The notes under the pieces were generated by a model. The model was given only the letters and a program-made list of their open reading frames with translations. It made no database searches and was not told the origin of the DNA. Made by a program: the position numbers and the translations under genes. DNA of 15,514 nucleotides from Thermoproteota archaeon (GTDB lineage Archaea; Thermoproteota; Methanomethylicia; Methanomethylicales; Methanomethylicaceae), in the NCBI GenBank assembly GCA_030055545.1, contig JASFYK010000016.1, positions 1 through 15,514 of the forward strand, written 5' to 3'. Below, one piece after another: positions 6,680-12,656 of the stretch (its first letter is position 1; every line of letters begins with the position of its first letter).

Positions 6680-7694
6680 ATGGAAAGGTGATGGCGTACA
6701 CATAATCGACCAAACTGCCCTGCCGGACGAGCTGAGGATCATTAGGTGCGAAGATCATGAAAGGCTGGCTAAAGCAATCGAGTGCATGGAGATAAGGGGG
6801 GCGCCAGCCATAGGCGTCGCGGCAGCCATGGGCATTGCTCTTGCAGCAAAGAACTGTAACGATGAAAAAGAACTGTATGAACAACTCTGGAGTGCATACA
6901 ACAGATTGAAGTCCACAAGGCCGACCGCCAGGAACCTTTTCTGGGCGCTGGAGAGGATGAGGAAGGTCTGGGAGGACTGTTTGAAGGAAAGCGGCAATGG
7001 TCTTAAAGAGAAGCTAATAAACGAAGCCTTGGCAATTGCAGAGGAGGATGTGGCAGTTTGCAGAGCAATCGGAAAGAATGGATCGGAGCTGATCTCCAAT
7101 GGGGACGGGGTCCTCACGCACTGCAATGCAGGAGCGCTTGCTTGCGTCGAACATGGGACTGCACTAGGCGTGATCAGAACCGCATGTGAAGAGGGCAAGA
7201 AGTTCGTCGTATATTCGTGTGAGACTAGACCCCTGCTCCAAGGCGCCAGGCTAACCGCATTCGAGCTGAAGCATGAGAAGATCCCTTTCAAGCTGATTAC
7301 GGACAACATGGCGGCATACGTAATGAAGAAAGGGCTTGTGAAAAAGGTGATAGTAGGCGCGGATCTGATAACAAGGCATGGGGACGTCGTAAACAAGATT
7401 GGGACGTATGGTTTGGCAGTGTTAGCGAAGCACCACAATATCCCGTTCTATGTTGCGGCACCGCTCTCGACGATAGACCTCAATGCGAGCCCCGAAAGTG
7501 TGACCATAGAAGAAAGATCGCCATCTGAAGTCACCCACATTCGCGGGGTGCGGATTGCCCCTGAGGGCACAGAGGTTATCAACCCCGCCTTCGATCTAAC
7601 GCCGAGGCAACTAGTATCGGCAATCATCACCGAGAAAGGAGTGTCATACCCTCCATACGATCTTTCAATCTTTTTCAGGCAGGGTAACAATTGA
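6663..7694 (+). CDS. mtnA: S-methyl-5-thioribose-1-phosphate isomerase
   Basis: MtnA converts methylthioribose-1-phosphate to methylthioribulose-1-phosphate in methionine salvage and belongs to the eIF2B-alpha-like fold. The 343-residue protein starts with RTIEWKGDGVHIIDQT and has RGAPAIGVAAA, LTHCNAGALA with the catalytic Cys154, ETRPLLQGARLTAFEL, ITDNMAAYVM, and VGADLITRHGDVVNKIGTYG with the catalytic Asp234. Both catalytic residues favour MtnA over a plain initiation-factor-like paralogue; some archaea use close relatives for ribose-1,5-bisphosphate isomerisation, which is less likely here. The TTG start has GGGGGTTTGAT just upstream and overlaps hycI by 17 nt. The 3' end overlaps gfcR by 30 bp. 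Confidence 0.93.
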   Translation: MIRTIEWKGDGVHIIDQTALPDELRIIRCEDHERLAKAIECMEIRGAPAIGVAAAMGIALAAKNCNDEKELYEQLWSAYNRLKSTRPTARNLFWALERMRKVWEDCLKESGNGLKEKLINEALAIAEEDVAVCRAIGKNGSELISNGDGVLTHCNAGALACVEHGTALGVIRTACEEGKKFVVYSCETRPLLQGARLTAFELKHEKIPFKLITDNMAAYVMKKGLVKKVIVGADLITRHGDVVNKIGTYGLAVLAKHHNIPFYVAAPLSTIDLNASPESVTIEERSPSEVTHIRGVRIAPEGTEVINPAFDLTPRQLVSAIITEKGVSYPPYDLSIFFRQGNN

Positions 7695-8402
7695 ATACAC
7701 AGGGTAGTTTGCTGAGTCGTCGATCTCTTTCTTCCATTTTTCTCCCACTGCAATCAAGACAAAAACCCCTGCGATCTCGGCCTTGCTCCTCTTGACCATG
7801 TTAACTAACGCTTTGAGCTGCTCGCCGGATCGGACTACGTCGTCGGTTATCAGAATGCTATCTCTCTTCTCGATCCCGTCCTTTGGGAGGTAAAGCGACA
7901 CTTGGATTCCTGCCTTTGAAACGGTATATGTTTCCTCAATAAAGTTCGACACGCCGATCTCCTTGTCTTTCTTCGCATACAAGAGCGGCACGCTGAAAGC
8001 GGACGCAATGTGGACGGCCAGCGGGATTCCATCGACAGCCACCGTGAGGACTTTGCTGACCCTTCTTCCTGCAAGCCTCTGGACCACGTGGTCGGCAACA
8101 TACCTCAACAGCAGAGTATCGCCTAGGACCTTAGTGTTGTCCAAGAAGCCCCCCTTATCAAATGAAATTTTGTCCATAATGTGGCTTGTGACATCGTAAC
8201 CCTTTTCCAGCTTATCCAAGATCGAGGTGGCCCGTTCAGGGCTTGGTAAGATGTGCCCCTTGACATAACGGTTAAGCACAGTTATAGGAATGCCAGTAAG
8301 CTTCATCAGCTCCTGGTATGATTTTACGCTTTTTGTAAGTCTCAGGAACTCAACTGCGCGTATCTGGCGCTTGAGATATTCATAGCGGGTCTCCTCACTC
8401 AT
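7665..8402 (-). CDS. gfcR: GfcR-like transcription regulator (HTH plus phosphoribosyltransferase domain)
   Basis: The 245-residue protein has an N-terminal helix-turn-helix at about residues 27-65 (SYQELMKLTGIPITVLNRYV, then GHILPS). A PRTase domain follows from about residue 80, with the PRPP loop ILITDDVVRSGEQL at 183-196. This architecture matches the archaeal GfcR/PyrE2-like family. Its characterised haloarchaeal member activates sugar-catabolism genes, and others may sense PRPP or nucleotides. The ATG at 8402 has GGAG 10 nt upstream. An AT-rich TATA-like element lies in the 54-bp gap after dut, so the gene probably has its own promoter. The target here is unknown. The 3' end overlaps mtnA. 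Confidence 0.85.
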   Translation of the reverse strand: MSEETRYEYLKRQIRAVEFLRLTKSVKSYQELMKLTGIPITVLNRYVKGHILPSPERATSILDKLEKGYDVTSHIMDKISFDKGGFLDNTKVLGDTLLLRYVADHVVQRLAGRRVSKVLTVAVDGIPLAVHIASAFSVPLLYAKKDKEIGVSNFIEETYTVSKAGIQVSLYLPKDGIEKRDSILITDDVVRSGEQLKALVNMVKRSKAEIAGVFVLIAVGEKWKKEIDDSANYPVYSIVTLPEKD

Positions 8403-8440
8403 CCGGCTGCATCTCCATAGACGATATAATTTTAAACTGC

Positions 8441-8458
8441 ATATATGTTATAAATTTT
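8441..8458 (-). promoter_or_regulatory. AT-rich promoter element before gfcR
   Basis: The stretch ATATATGTTATAAATTTT on the plus strand (AAAATTTATAACATATAT on the coding strand) is centred about 47 nt before the gfcR ATG. It would place the transcript start near 8423, leaving room for GGAG at 8413-8416 in the leader. A second candidate, TTTAAAATTATA, lies at 8425-8436. Confidence 0.4.
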
Positions 8459-8906
8459 ACATATCTATTGAAAATCTCTTGCTGTCCACTACACCCTTGC
8501 TGTCTTGGTATTTCCCCGAATATGGACGTGAAGAAGGCATGTCCAACTCATTGAAGACTATTTGGACAAAACGTTCCCCCTTCGAGATCATTATTTCCTT
8601 CAGGCCTAGGTTTGCGATTGAAATCGTTAGCTGCCCCTTGAATCCGGGGTCGACGAACGCAAAGCTACCAAAGAGACCCTCACGGGCGAAGGAGGATCTG
8701 ATGAAGAGCTCCCCGGCGATGGATGGGGGCAGTTCAACTCTCTCGAGTGTATGAACTAGGGTTTGAGAGCCCTTCTGGATTTCAATATCCCGCCCGGCCC
8801 TTAAATCGTACCCAGAGGGCGACAGGGAGTCGCTTGAGAAAGGGGCAATCTTCAATAAGCCCTGGTCAATGTAGCGCAGTATTGTAGCATCGGAGAGTAT
8901 TGCCAA
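8457..8906 (-). CDS. dut: dUTP diphosphatase of the archaeal dCTP-deaminase fold
   Basis: This enzyme removes dUTP. The protein has about 149 residues, with AILSDATILRYI, SPSGYDLRAG, RSSFAREGLFGSFAFVDPGF, KGQLTISIANLG and a C-terminal PYSGKYQDSKG. The pattern closely resembles the short archaeal Dut proteins such as the Pyrococcus one. True dCTP deaminases have a catalytic Glu in a strand of type ITLEI. Here the aligned residue is Ser (TISI), which argues for dUTPase rather than deaminase activity. A GTG at 8915 overlaps the upstream stop by 4 nt (GTGA). However, GGGGTGA is also a good ribosome-binding site 5 nt before TTG 8906, giving the more family-like start M-AILSD, so 8906 is preferred. 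Confidence 0.85.
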   Translation of the reverse strand: MAILSDATILRYIDQGLLKIAPFSSDSLSPSGYDLRAGRDIEIQKGSQTLVHTLERVELPPSIAGELFIRSSFAREGLFGSFAFVDPGFKGQLTISIANLGLKEIMISKGERFVQIVFNELDMPSSRPYSGKYQDSKGVVDSKRFSIDM

Positions 8907-8911
8907 ATAAC

Positions 8912-9334
8912 TCACCCCAAATCAAGGCGGAAGGGCACTGTAACGCCTTTTTCAGCCAAATCTACATCATATACCCTTCGAACCTCAAGAGGCATTATCT
9001 GCAGAACCACTTCGCAAAAGATATCGACAGTGCCCTTTAGCAGGTGCCCTACCCACGACCCGTCATCGTTTCCCAAGGCGACATGGAGATGTATGAAAGG
9101 CTCCCCGTTGAGGAGGGATATGTTCCCGTTTCCTACGGCCTCCGCATGAAGACAAATTTCTTTTTCAACGCCTTTTCTAACTATTAGCTTTGAATACTTC
9201 AATGCGCCGACGAAGGAGAGTATGACCGCGGACCGGAGCTGTTCATCCCTGGCAATGTCCTTAAGTGAAGAGATCGCCTCTTCTCCTTCATCAAGCCTAA
9301 TGACCATCAAGTTTTCCGCACGGATGGAGTTCAA
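8912..9334 (-). CDS. PPC/DUF296 domain protein
   Basis: This 140-residue protein consists of a single PPC (plant and prokaryote conserved, DUF296) domain. The diagnostic segment is IHLHVALGNDDGSWVGHLLKG followed by FCEVVLQIM; the HLH and GHL histidines are the conserved putative metal site. In plants the domain accompanies AT-hooks, while stand-alone prokaryotic members are small oligomers of unknown role, sometimes annotated as DNA-binding. The TTG at 9334 is used because it supplies the first beta strand (IRAENLMVIRLDEGE); ATG 9307 is the alternative. A TATA box at 9366-9373 fits a short leader. The stop overlaps dut by 4 nt if dut starts at GTG 8915. Confidence 0.85.
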   Translation of the reverse strand: MNSIRAENLMVIRLDEGEEAISSLKDIARDEQLRSAVILSFVGALKYSKLIVRKGVEKEICLHAEAVGNGNISLLNGEPFIHLHVALGNDDGSWVGHLLKGTVDIFCEVVLQIMPLEVRRVYDVDLAEKGVTVPFRLDLG

Positions 9335-9365
9335 GGTTTTCGCCTGTTAGTTTAATTAGGCTTCA

Positions 9366-9373
9366 ATTATAAA
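9366..9373 (-). promoter_or_regulatory. TATA box of the DUF296-dut unit
   Basis: CTTTTATAATTG on the coding strand is centred about 36 nt before the TTG start at 9334. Transcription would begin near 9344 with a leader of about 10 nt. This is one of the clearer TATA elements in the window. Confidence 0.5.
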
Positions 9374-9434
9374 AGGCGATCCAGTTAAGAGAACCGCATT
9401 AAAAGTGGTTTATAATTACAGATTATTTTAGTTC

Positions 9435-9456
9435 ATGATAAAAGTTTAAATATCAT
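9435..9456. promoter_or_regulatory. Inverted repeat overlapping the mmsA TATA region, possible operator
   Basis: ATGATA (9435-9440) and TATCAT (9451-9456) are perfect inverted repeats separated by 10 bases (AAAGTTTAAA). The spacer plus right arm contain the TATA-like GTTTAAATATC. The element is about 63-84 nt upstream of the mmsA start codon. A dimeric regulator bound here would block TBP; no binding protein can be named from sequence. Confidence 0.35.
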
Positions 9457-9518
9457 AAAGGAAGTTTCACTTAAAGCTACGACCATAGCAAAAGCAAGCG
9501 CAAAATGGAGGATTAGAA

Positions 9519-10970
9519 TTGGTCGAGGTATTGAAGAATTACATAAATGGAGAATGGGTTGAGTCTAACAGCACAGAAACGCTGGACGTCATAAATCCGG
9601 CAACCTTGGAAGTTCTTGCAAAAGTGCCAAAGTCGACAAACGATGAGGTCAAGGAAGCCATCAAGGCAGCAAAAGAAGCTTTTTGGGAATGGAGGTGCAC
9701 ACCACCGTCCACGAGAGTCAGATACCTCTTCGAATTCAGGAGCCTTCTGGACCAGAATTTCGAGGAGATCTCTGAGATCATCGTAAAAGAGCACGGCAAG
9801 ATCCTCGACGAAGCGAGAGGGGACCTAAAGAGGGGCATAGAGACCGTGGAGCTGGCTTGCGGAATTCCCATGATGATGGTAGGTGACATCGAGGAGGATG
9901 TGGCGAAGGGGATCGACGAGGCATACGTAAGAGAGCCCCTAGGCGTCTGTGTCGGGCTAACCCCTTACAACTTCCCAGCCATGATCCCTCTCTGGTTCTT
10001 GCCCCTTGCAGTAGCCTGCGGAAACACTTTCATACTGAAGCCCTCAAGCCAAGTCCCGCTCACAGCTAAGAGGATCGTTGAGCTGGCTGAGGAAGCAGGA
10101 TTTCCGCCAGGCGTAATTAATCTGGTAAACGGGAGCAGAAACGTCTCTGATGTGCTCCTGTCGAGCTACGATGTCAAGGCAGTCTCATTCGTTGGATCCA
10201 CTCCGGTAGCCAGGCACATCTACAAGAAGGCGGCCGAGACGGGTATGAGGGCGCAGTGCCAAGGTCAGGCTAAGAACTTCATTGTGATAATGCCGGACGC
10301 GGACATGAAGAGCACGATCGCTTCATGCATAACTTCCGCATGCGGCTGCACGGGGCAGAGATGTCTTGCAGGCGAGAACTTCATACCTGTGGGGGAGGCG
10401 TATGAGCCGTTCAAGAGGGCTCTCGTCGAGGCAGCATCTAAAATAAAGATCGGATACGGGCTTGACCCGGAGACGCAGATGGGCCCTCTTGCATCTAAGA
10501 GCCAGCTCGACAAAGTGATCGAATACATTGAGAAGGGCGTAGAAGAAGGCGCAAAGCTCCTGCTTGACGGGAGGAAGTTCAAGTGTGAGAAGTACCCCAA
10601 CGGGTATTTCATTGGTCCAACAATATTCGATGAGGTTACTCCGGACATGACTATATTCAAAGAAGAGGTTTTCGGCCCATTCATGTGCATAAGGAAAGCC
10701 GAGTCGCTCGACGAAGCCATTGAGCTTGCGAATTCTTCGATCTACGGTAACGCCGCTTCGATCTTCACCAGCAACGGCAAACATGCAAGGGAGTTCTGGT
10801 ACAGGACGGATGCGGGCAACATTGGAGTGAACATCGGCGTCGCCGCACCAATTGCATTCTTCCCGTTCAGCGGATGGAAGGAGTCTTTCTTCGGAGACCT
10901 ACATGCCCAGGCGATGGACGCGGTGGAGTTCTACACCCAAAAGAAGGTCATAATATCAAGGTGGTTCTGA
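9519..10970 (+). CDS. mmsA: Methylmalonate-semialdehyde dehydrogenase, CoA-acylating
   Basis: This aldehyde dehydrogenase family member oxidises (methyl)malonate semialdehyde to propionyl- or acetyl-CoA with NAD and CoA. The 483-residue protein has PYNFPAMIPLWF with Asn151, LKPSSQVP, VGSTPVARHIY, the nucleophile in CTGQRCLAG (Cys282) and the MmsA-type C-terminus FPFSGWKESFFGDLHAQ. As in MmsA, the usual general-base Glu is absent; the aligned stretch is QGQAKN. The TTG start is supported by GGAGGAT 5 nt upstream. TGA and the next ATG share a base (TGATG), so the downstream ferritin-like gene is translationally coupled. The physiological aldehyde in this organism is unknown. Confidence 0.92.
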   Translation: MVEVLKNYINGEWVESNSTETLDVINPATLEVLAKVPKSTNDEVKEAIKAAKEAFWEWRCTPPSTRVRYLFEFRSLLDQNFEEISEIIVKEHGKILDEARGDLKRGIETVELACGIPMMMVGDIEEDVAKGIDEAYVREPLGVCVGLTPYNFPAMIPLWFLPLAVACGNTFILKPSSQVPLTAKRIVELAEEAGFPPGVINLVNGSRNVSDVLLSSYDVKAVSFVGSTPVARHIYKKAAETGMRAQCQGQAKNFIVIMPDADMKSTIASCITSACGCTGQRCLAGENFIPVGEAYEPFKRALVEAASKIKIGYGLDPETQMGPLASKSQLDKVIEYIEKGVEEGAKLLLDGRKFKCEKYPNGYFIGPTIFDEVTPDMTIFKEEVFGPFMCIRKAESLDEAIELANSSIYGNAASIFTSNGKHAREFWYRTDAGNIGVNIGVAAPIAFFPFSGWKESFFGDLHAQAMDAVEFYTQKKVIISRWF

Positions 10971-11389
10971 TGCAGCTAGGGACGTTCGGTGCCATACTCA
11001 AATTTGCATCCGAGCTAGAGGAGGCTGCCTCCAATTTTTATGATGGGGCAGCCAAAAAGGCTTCTCCGGACCTACAGAAGACCTTCTGCGACTTCGCGAA
11101 TGCCTCTAAGAAAAACAAGCAGATGCTTGAAAGAACCAGGCGCATGGAAATGCAAGAGATGATCCTTGAGGCCATAACAGGCATAGACAGCGACAACTAC
11201 AAAGTCGATTCAACCACATCCACAGATGAGAAGAAGAACATAGGCAAGGCAATTGAGATCGAAAGCAAGACCAAGAAGTTTTACGAGGACAGCATGGAAA
11301 AACTTGGCTTTTTGCCCAACGTCAAGAAGACTTTGGCGAAACTTGCAGCCGAAAAACAAGAGAGGATCAAGAGGCTGCAGAGCATCTAA
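10970..11389 (+). CDS. Ferritin/rubrerythrin-like four-helix protein lacking His ligands
   Basis: This 139-residue all-helical protein is coupled to mmsA by TGATG. Two halves each begin with a rubrerythrin-like helix, ILKFASELEEAASNFYDGA and IEIESKTKKFYEDSM, with the usual E...FY spacing. The paired helices should carry ExxH iron ligands. They read ASKKNKQMLER and AAEKQERIKRL, so both His are replaced (Lys or nearby, and Arg). The protein is probably unable to build a normal di-iron site. The frame stays open back to 10874 inside mmsA, but ATG 10970 gives the expected helix-A start. The function is unknown and the fold assignment is from pattern only. Confidence 0.75.
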   Translation: MQLGTFGAILKFASELEEAASNFYDGAAKKASPDLQKTFCDFANASKKNKQMLERTRRMEMQEMILEAITGIDSDNYKVDSTTSTDEKKNIGKAIEIESKTKKFYEDSMEKLGFLPNVKKTLAKLAAEKQERIKRLQSI

Positions 11390-11390
11390 A

Positions 11391-11404
11391 TTTTTCAATT
11401 TTTT
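11391..11404 (+). terminator. Oligo-T terminator after the mmsA operon
   Basis: T5 and T6 runs (TTTTTCAATTTTTT) start 2 nt after the stop codon of the ferritin-like gene. This is a double oligo-T signal typical of archaeal termination, just before the opposed tRNA-Pro gene. Confidence 0.6.
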
Positions 11405-11439
11405 CATACTTCTATTTCTAAGAAAAGCTGAGGAACCAA

Positions 11440-11517
11440 TGGTGGGGCTGCCCGGATTTGAACCGGGGTCACGAGGGCCCAAGCCTCGCAGTCTAGACCA
11501 AGCTAGCCTACAGCCCC
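11440..11517 (-). tRNA. tRNA-Pro(UGG)
   Basis: On the minus strand acceptor GGGGCTG pairs with CAGCCCC, followed by discriminator A and an encoded CCA. Anticodon stem CGAGG/CCTCG encloses CTTGGGC with anticodon UGG. The T arm is CCCGG/CCGGG around TTCAAAT, and the variable loop is TGAC. The D arm GGCT...AGAC has one G-A mismatch. There is no intron. The total is 78 nt. Confidence 0.94.
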
Positions 11518-11544
11518 TCGAAGTAAAAAGGGACTGGTAGGCGG

Positions 11545-11555
11545 TTATTATACAT
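11545..11555 (-). promoter_or_regulatory. TATA box of the tRNA-Pro gene
   Basis: ATGTATAATAA on the minus strand is centred about 33 nt upstream of the tRNA 5' end. The rest of the 195-bp spacer 11518-11712 holds this promoter and the AT-rich promoter of the next gene; I see nothing else supported in it. Confidence 0.45.
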
Positions 11556-11671
11556 ATCGCTATTGCGGCTTCACAAAGGTCTAGATCATAAATGGCTCTA
11601 CAGGAAGCTTTGATGGAAAGACGGTCCGTTAACTTAGCTTAGCCATTATAATACTCTTTTCAATCCACATA

Positions 11672-11681
11672 ATAATAAATA
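11672..11681 (+). promoter_or_regulatory. Probable TATA box of the zinc-ribbon gene
   Basis: The AT-rich ATAATAAATA is centred about 36 nt before ATG 11713, predicting a leader of roughly 10 nt. The leader shows no Shine-Dalgarno motif. Confidence 0.35.
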
Positions 11682-11712
11682 GAAAAATTGGCACAATAAC
11701 ATTTGTGTAAAA

Positions 11713-12093
11713 ATGCCATTCATAATAAGCTACGAATGGAAGGGATGGAAGGCTCATTACTTCAGCATCGATGATTTTGAGAAGGAGCTGCCAGACTTCG
11801 TTGAATTTCTTGACTCGATCGACAGTACAAAGGAGGAGGTTGTTGCAATAATTCCGAATACCGGATTTGTGAGAGCAACAGCCCTTCTGGACACTGGATT
11901 CACGGGAATCAAAGGTTTTTCGGTGATAACAAAAAAGGGAGTGGAAAGCGAACAGGTTAACGGAATAGCAATAAAATACGGACCTATGGTTGACAAGGGA
12001 CTGATGCGATGCGTGCATTGCGGGAGAACATTCGTAAAGGACTATGACAAATGCCCGTATTGCGGATCCAGTTCCATGGTTCTGAATCCCTGA
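11713..12093 (+). CDS. Unrecognised protein with C-terminal zinc ribbon
   Basis: I do not recognise this 126-residue protein. Residues 1-95 form a mixed alpha/beta region (FIISYEWKGWKAHYFSIDDF, then EEVVAIIPNTGFVRATALLD and GFSVITKK) without known catalytic motifs. Residues 99-120 are a clear zinc ribbon, CVHC and CPYC separated by 11 residues. The ATG follows an AT-rich promoter-like stretch with no ribosome-binding site. GC content is lower than in neighbours (about 43-45% in two sampled 60-base lines, against about 57% in a hisS line). It stands alone between two opposed tRNA genes. It could bind nucleic acid or a protein partner. Confidence 0.75.
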   Translation: MPFIISYEWKGWKAHYFSIDDFEKELPDFVEFLDSIDSTKEEVVAIIPNTGFVRATALLDTGFTGIKGFSVITKKGVESEQVNGIAIKYGPMVDKGLMRCVHCGRTFVKDYDKCPYCGSSSMVLNP

Positions 12094-12128
12094 TGGCATT
12101 GTTCAGGAATTCTAACAACTGAAAAGAA

Positions 12129-12217
12129 TGGCGCCTGGGGTGGGATTTGAACCCACGAGTCTGTTGCCAGACAATGGCTTAGCAAGCCATCGCCTTACCA
12201 GGCTAGGCAACCCAGGC
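12129..12217 (-). tRNA. tRNA-Ser(GCU)
   Basis: This is a class II tRNA. Acceptor GCCTGGG pairs with CCCAGGC, followed by discriminator G and an encoded CCA. Anticodon stem ATGGC/GCCAT encloses TTGCTAA, anticodon GCU. The long variable arm TCTG-GCAA-CAGA is diagnostic of Ser. The T arm is GTGGG/CCCAC around TTCAAAT. The total is 89 nt, with no intron. Confidence 0.96.
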
Positions 12218-12248
12218 TTTAAGTCAACTGCAAGAAAGCTAAGGTCAG

Positions 12249-12263
12249 TTAAATATTTTATTT
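12249..12263 (-). promoter_or_regulatory. Probable TATA element of the tRNA-Ser gene
   Basis: The AT-rich TTAAATATTTTATTT (plus strand) lies 32-46 nt upstream of the tRNA-Ser 5' end, in the short gap between the SRP RNA 3' end and the tRNA. Confidence 0.4.
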
Positions 12264-12269
12264 GCAAGT

Positions 12270-12590
12270 GGTGCGGTAGCCCCCCGGGAGTGGGCAGCCT
12301 GCACAGCAATGCCTTTGGACACCCAGCATCCATCCCGTTTTCCTGCGAACGGCACTGTCCAGGCTTAGGGCTGCTCCCTTCCGGGCCTAACCCGTTTCGC
12401 CCAGCCAGCAGAAGATCCCTCCTTCCGGATGGATCTTGTCCGCTCCAGCACCCCCACAGGGCGAGACTTCCACGCTGCGCATCCATCAGCAATGCTGCCG
12501 GTTTTGCCGCCTCCCAGAGTTGCTGACCCTACCTTCACGACCGTTTGTAGAGCAGAGGAGGCCGAGCCCTCCGGCCCTACCTACCGCACC
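12270..12590 (-). ncRNA. ffs: 7S signal recognition particle RNA
   Basis: This is the RNA scaffold of the archaeal SRP, which binds SRP54 and SRP19 and directs membrane and secreted proteins to the translocon. The two ends form a perfect 10-bp helix, GGTGCGGTAG with CTACCGCACC, which defines a transcript of about 321 nt, normal for archaea. The helix-8 signature GGCCCGGAAGGGAGCAGCC with its GGAA tetraloop (plus-strand 12379-12382) is intact; this is the SRP54 site. The stretch is strongly GC-rich and full of complementary segments, unlike the flanking genes. The true ends may extend a few bases. No protein-coding reading frame is credible here. Confidence 0.95.
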
Positions 12591-12612
12591 ATTTGATTCA
12601 TTTACTCGGTGG

Positions 12613-12620
12613 TTTATCAG
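12613..12620 (-). promoter_or_regulatory. Probable TATA box of the SRP RNA
   Basis: CTGATAAA on the minus strand lies 23-30 nt upstream of the RNA 5' end near 12590, the standard archaeal distance. Confidence 0.5.
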
Positions 12621-12656
12621 CATATCGCAGAGGCGCAAGATCCGAATGCCCAAAGG

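Noticed and set aside
6755..7438. Long minus-strand open frame inside mtnA
   Set aside because: It is a shadow of a conserved gene; the translation is Ser/Ala-rich with no domain features.
9505..9516. Three-codon start-stop unit ATG GAG GAT TAG in the mmsA leader
   Set aside because: It overlaps the GGAGGAT ribosome-binding site and is most simply a by-product of that sequence; there is no evidence of regulatory use.
10874..10969. N-terminal extension of the ferritin-like frame inside mmsA
   Set aside because: The extra 32 residues are an out-of-frame translation of the mmsA C-terminus. ATG 10970 coupled to the mmsA stop gives a normal helix start.
11592..11642. Sixteen-codon open frame upstream of the zinc-ribbon gene
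   Set aside because: It has no ribosome-binding site and no recognisable sequence; frames this short occur by chance.
12087..12122. Possible C/D box RNA (CTGATGG ... CTGA) after the zinc-ribbon gene
   Set aside because: The C box does not match RTGATGA, no C'/D' pair is visible and the left part overlaps the coding end.
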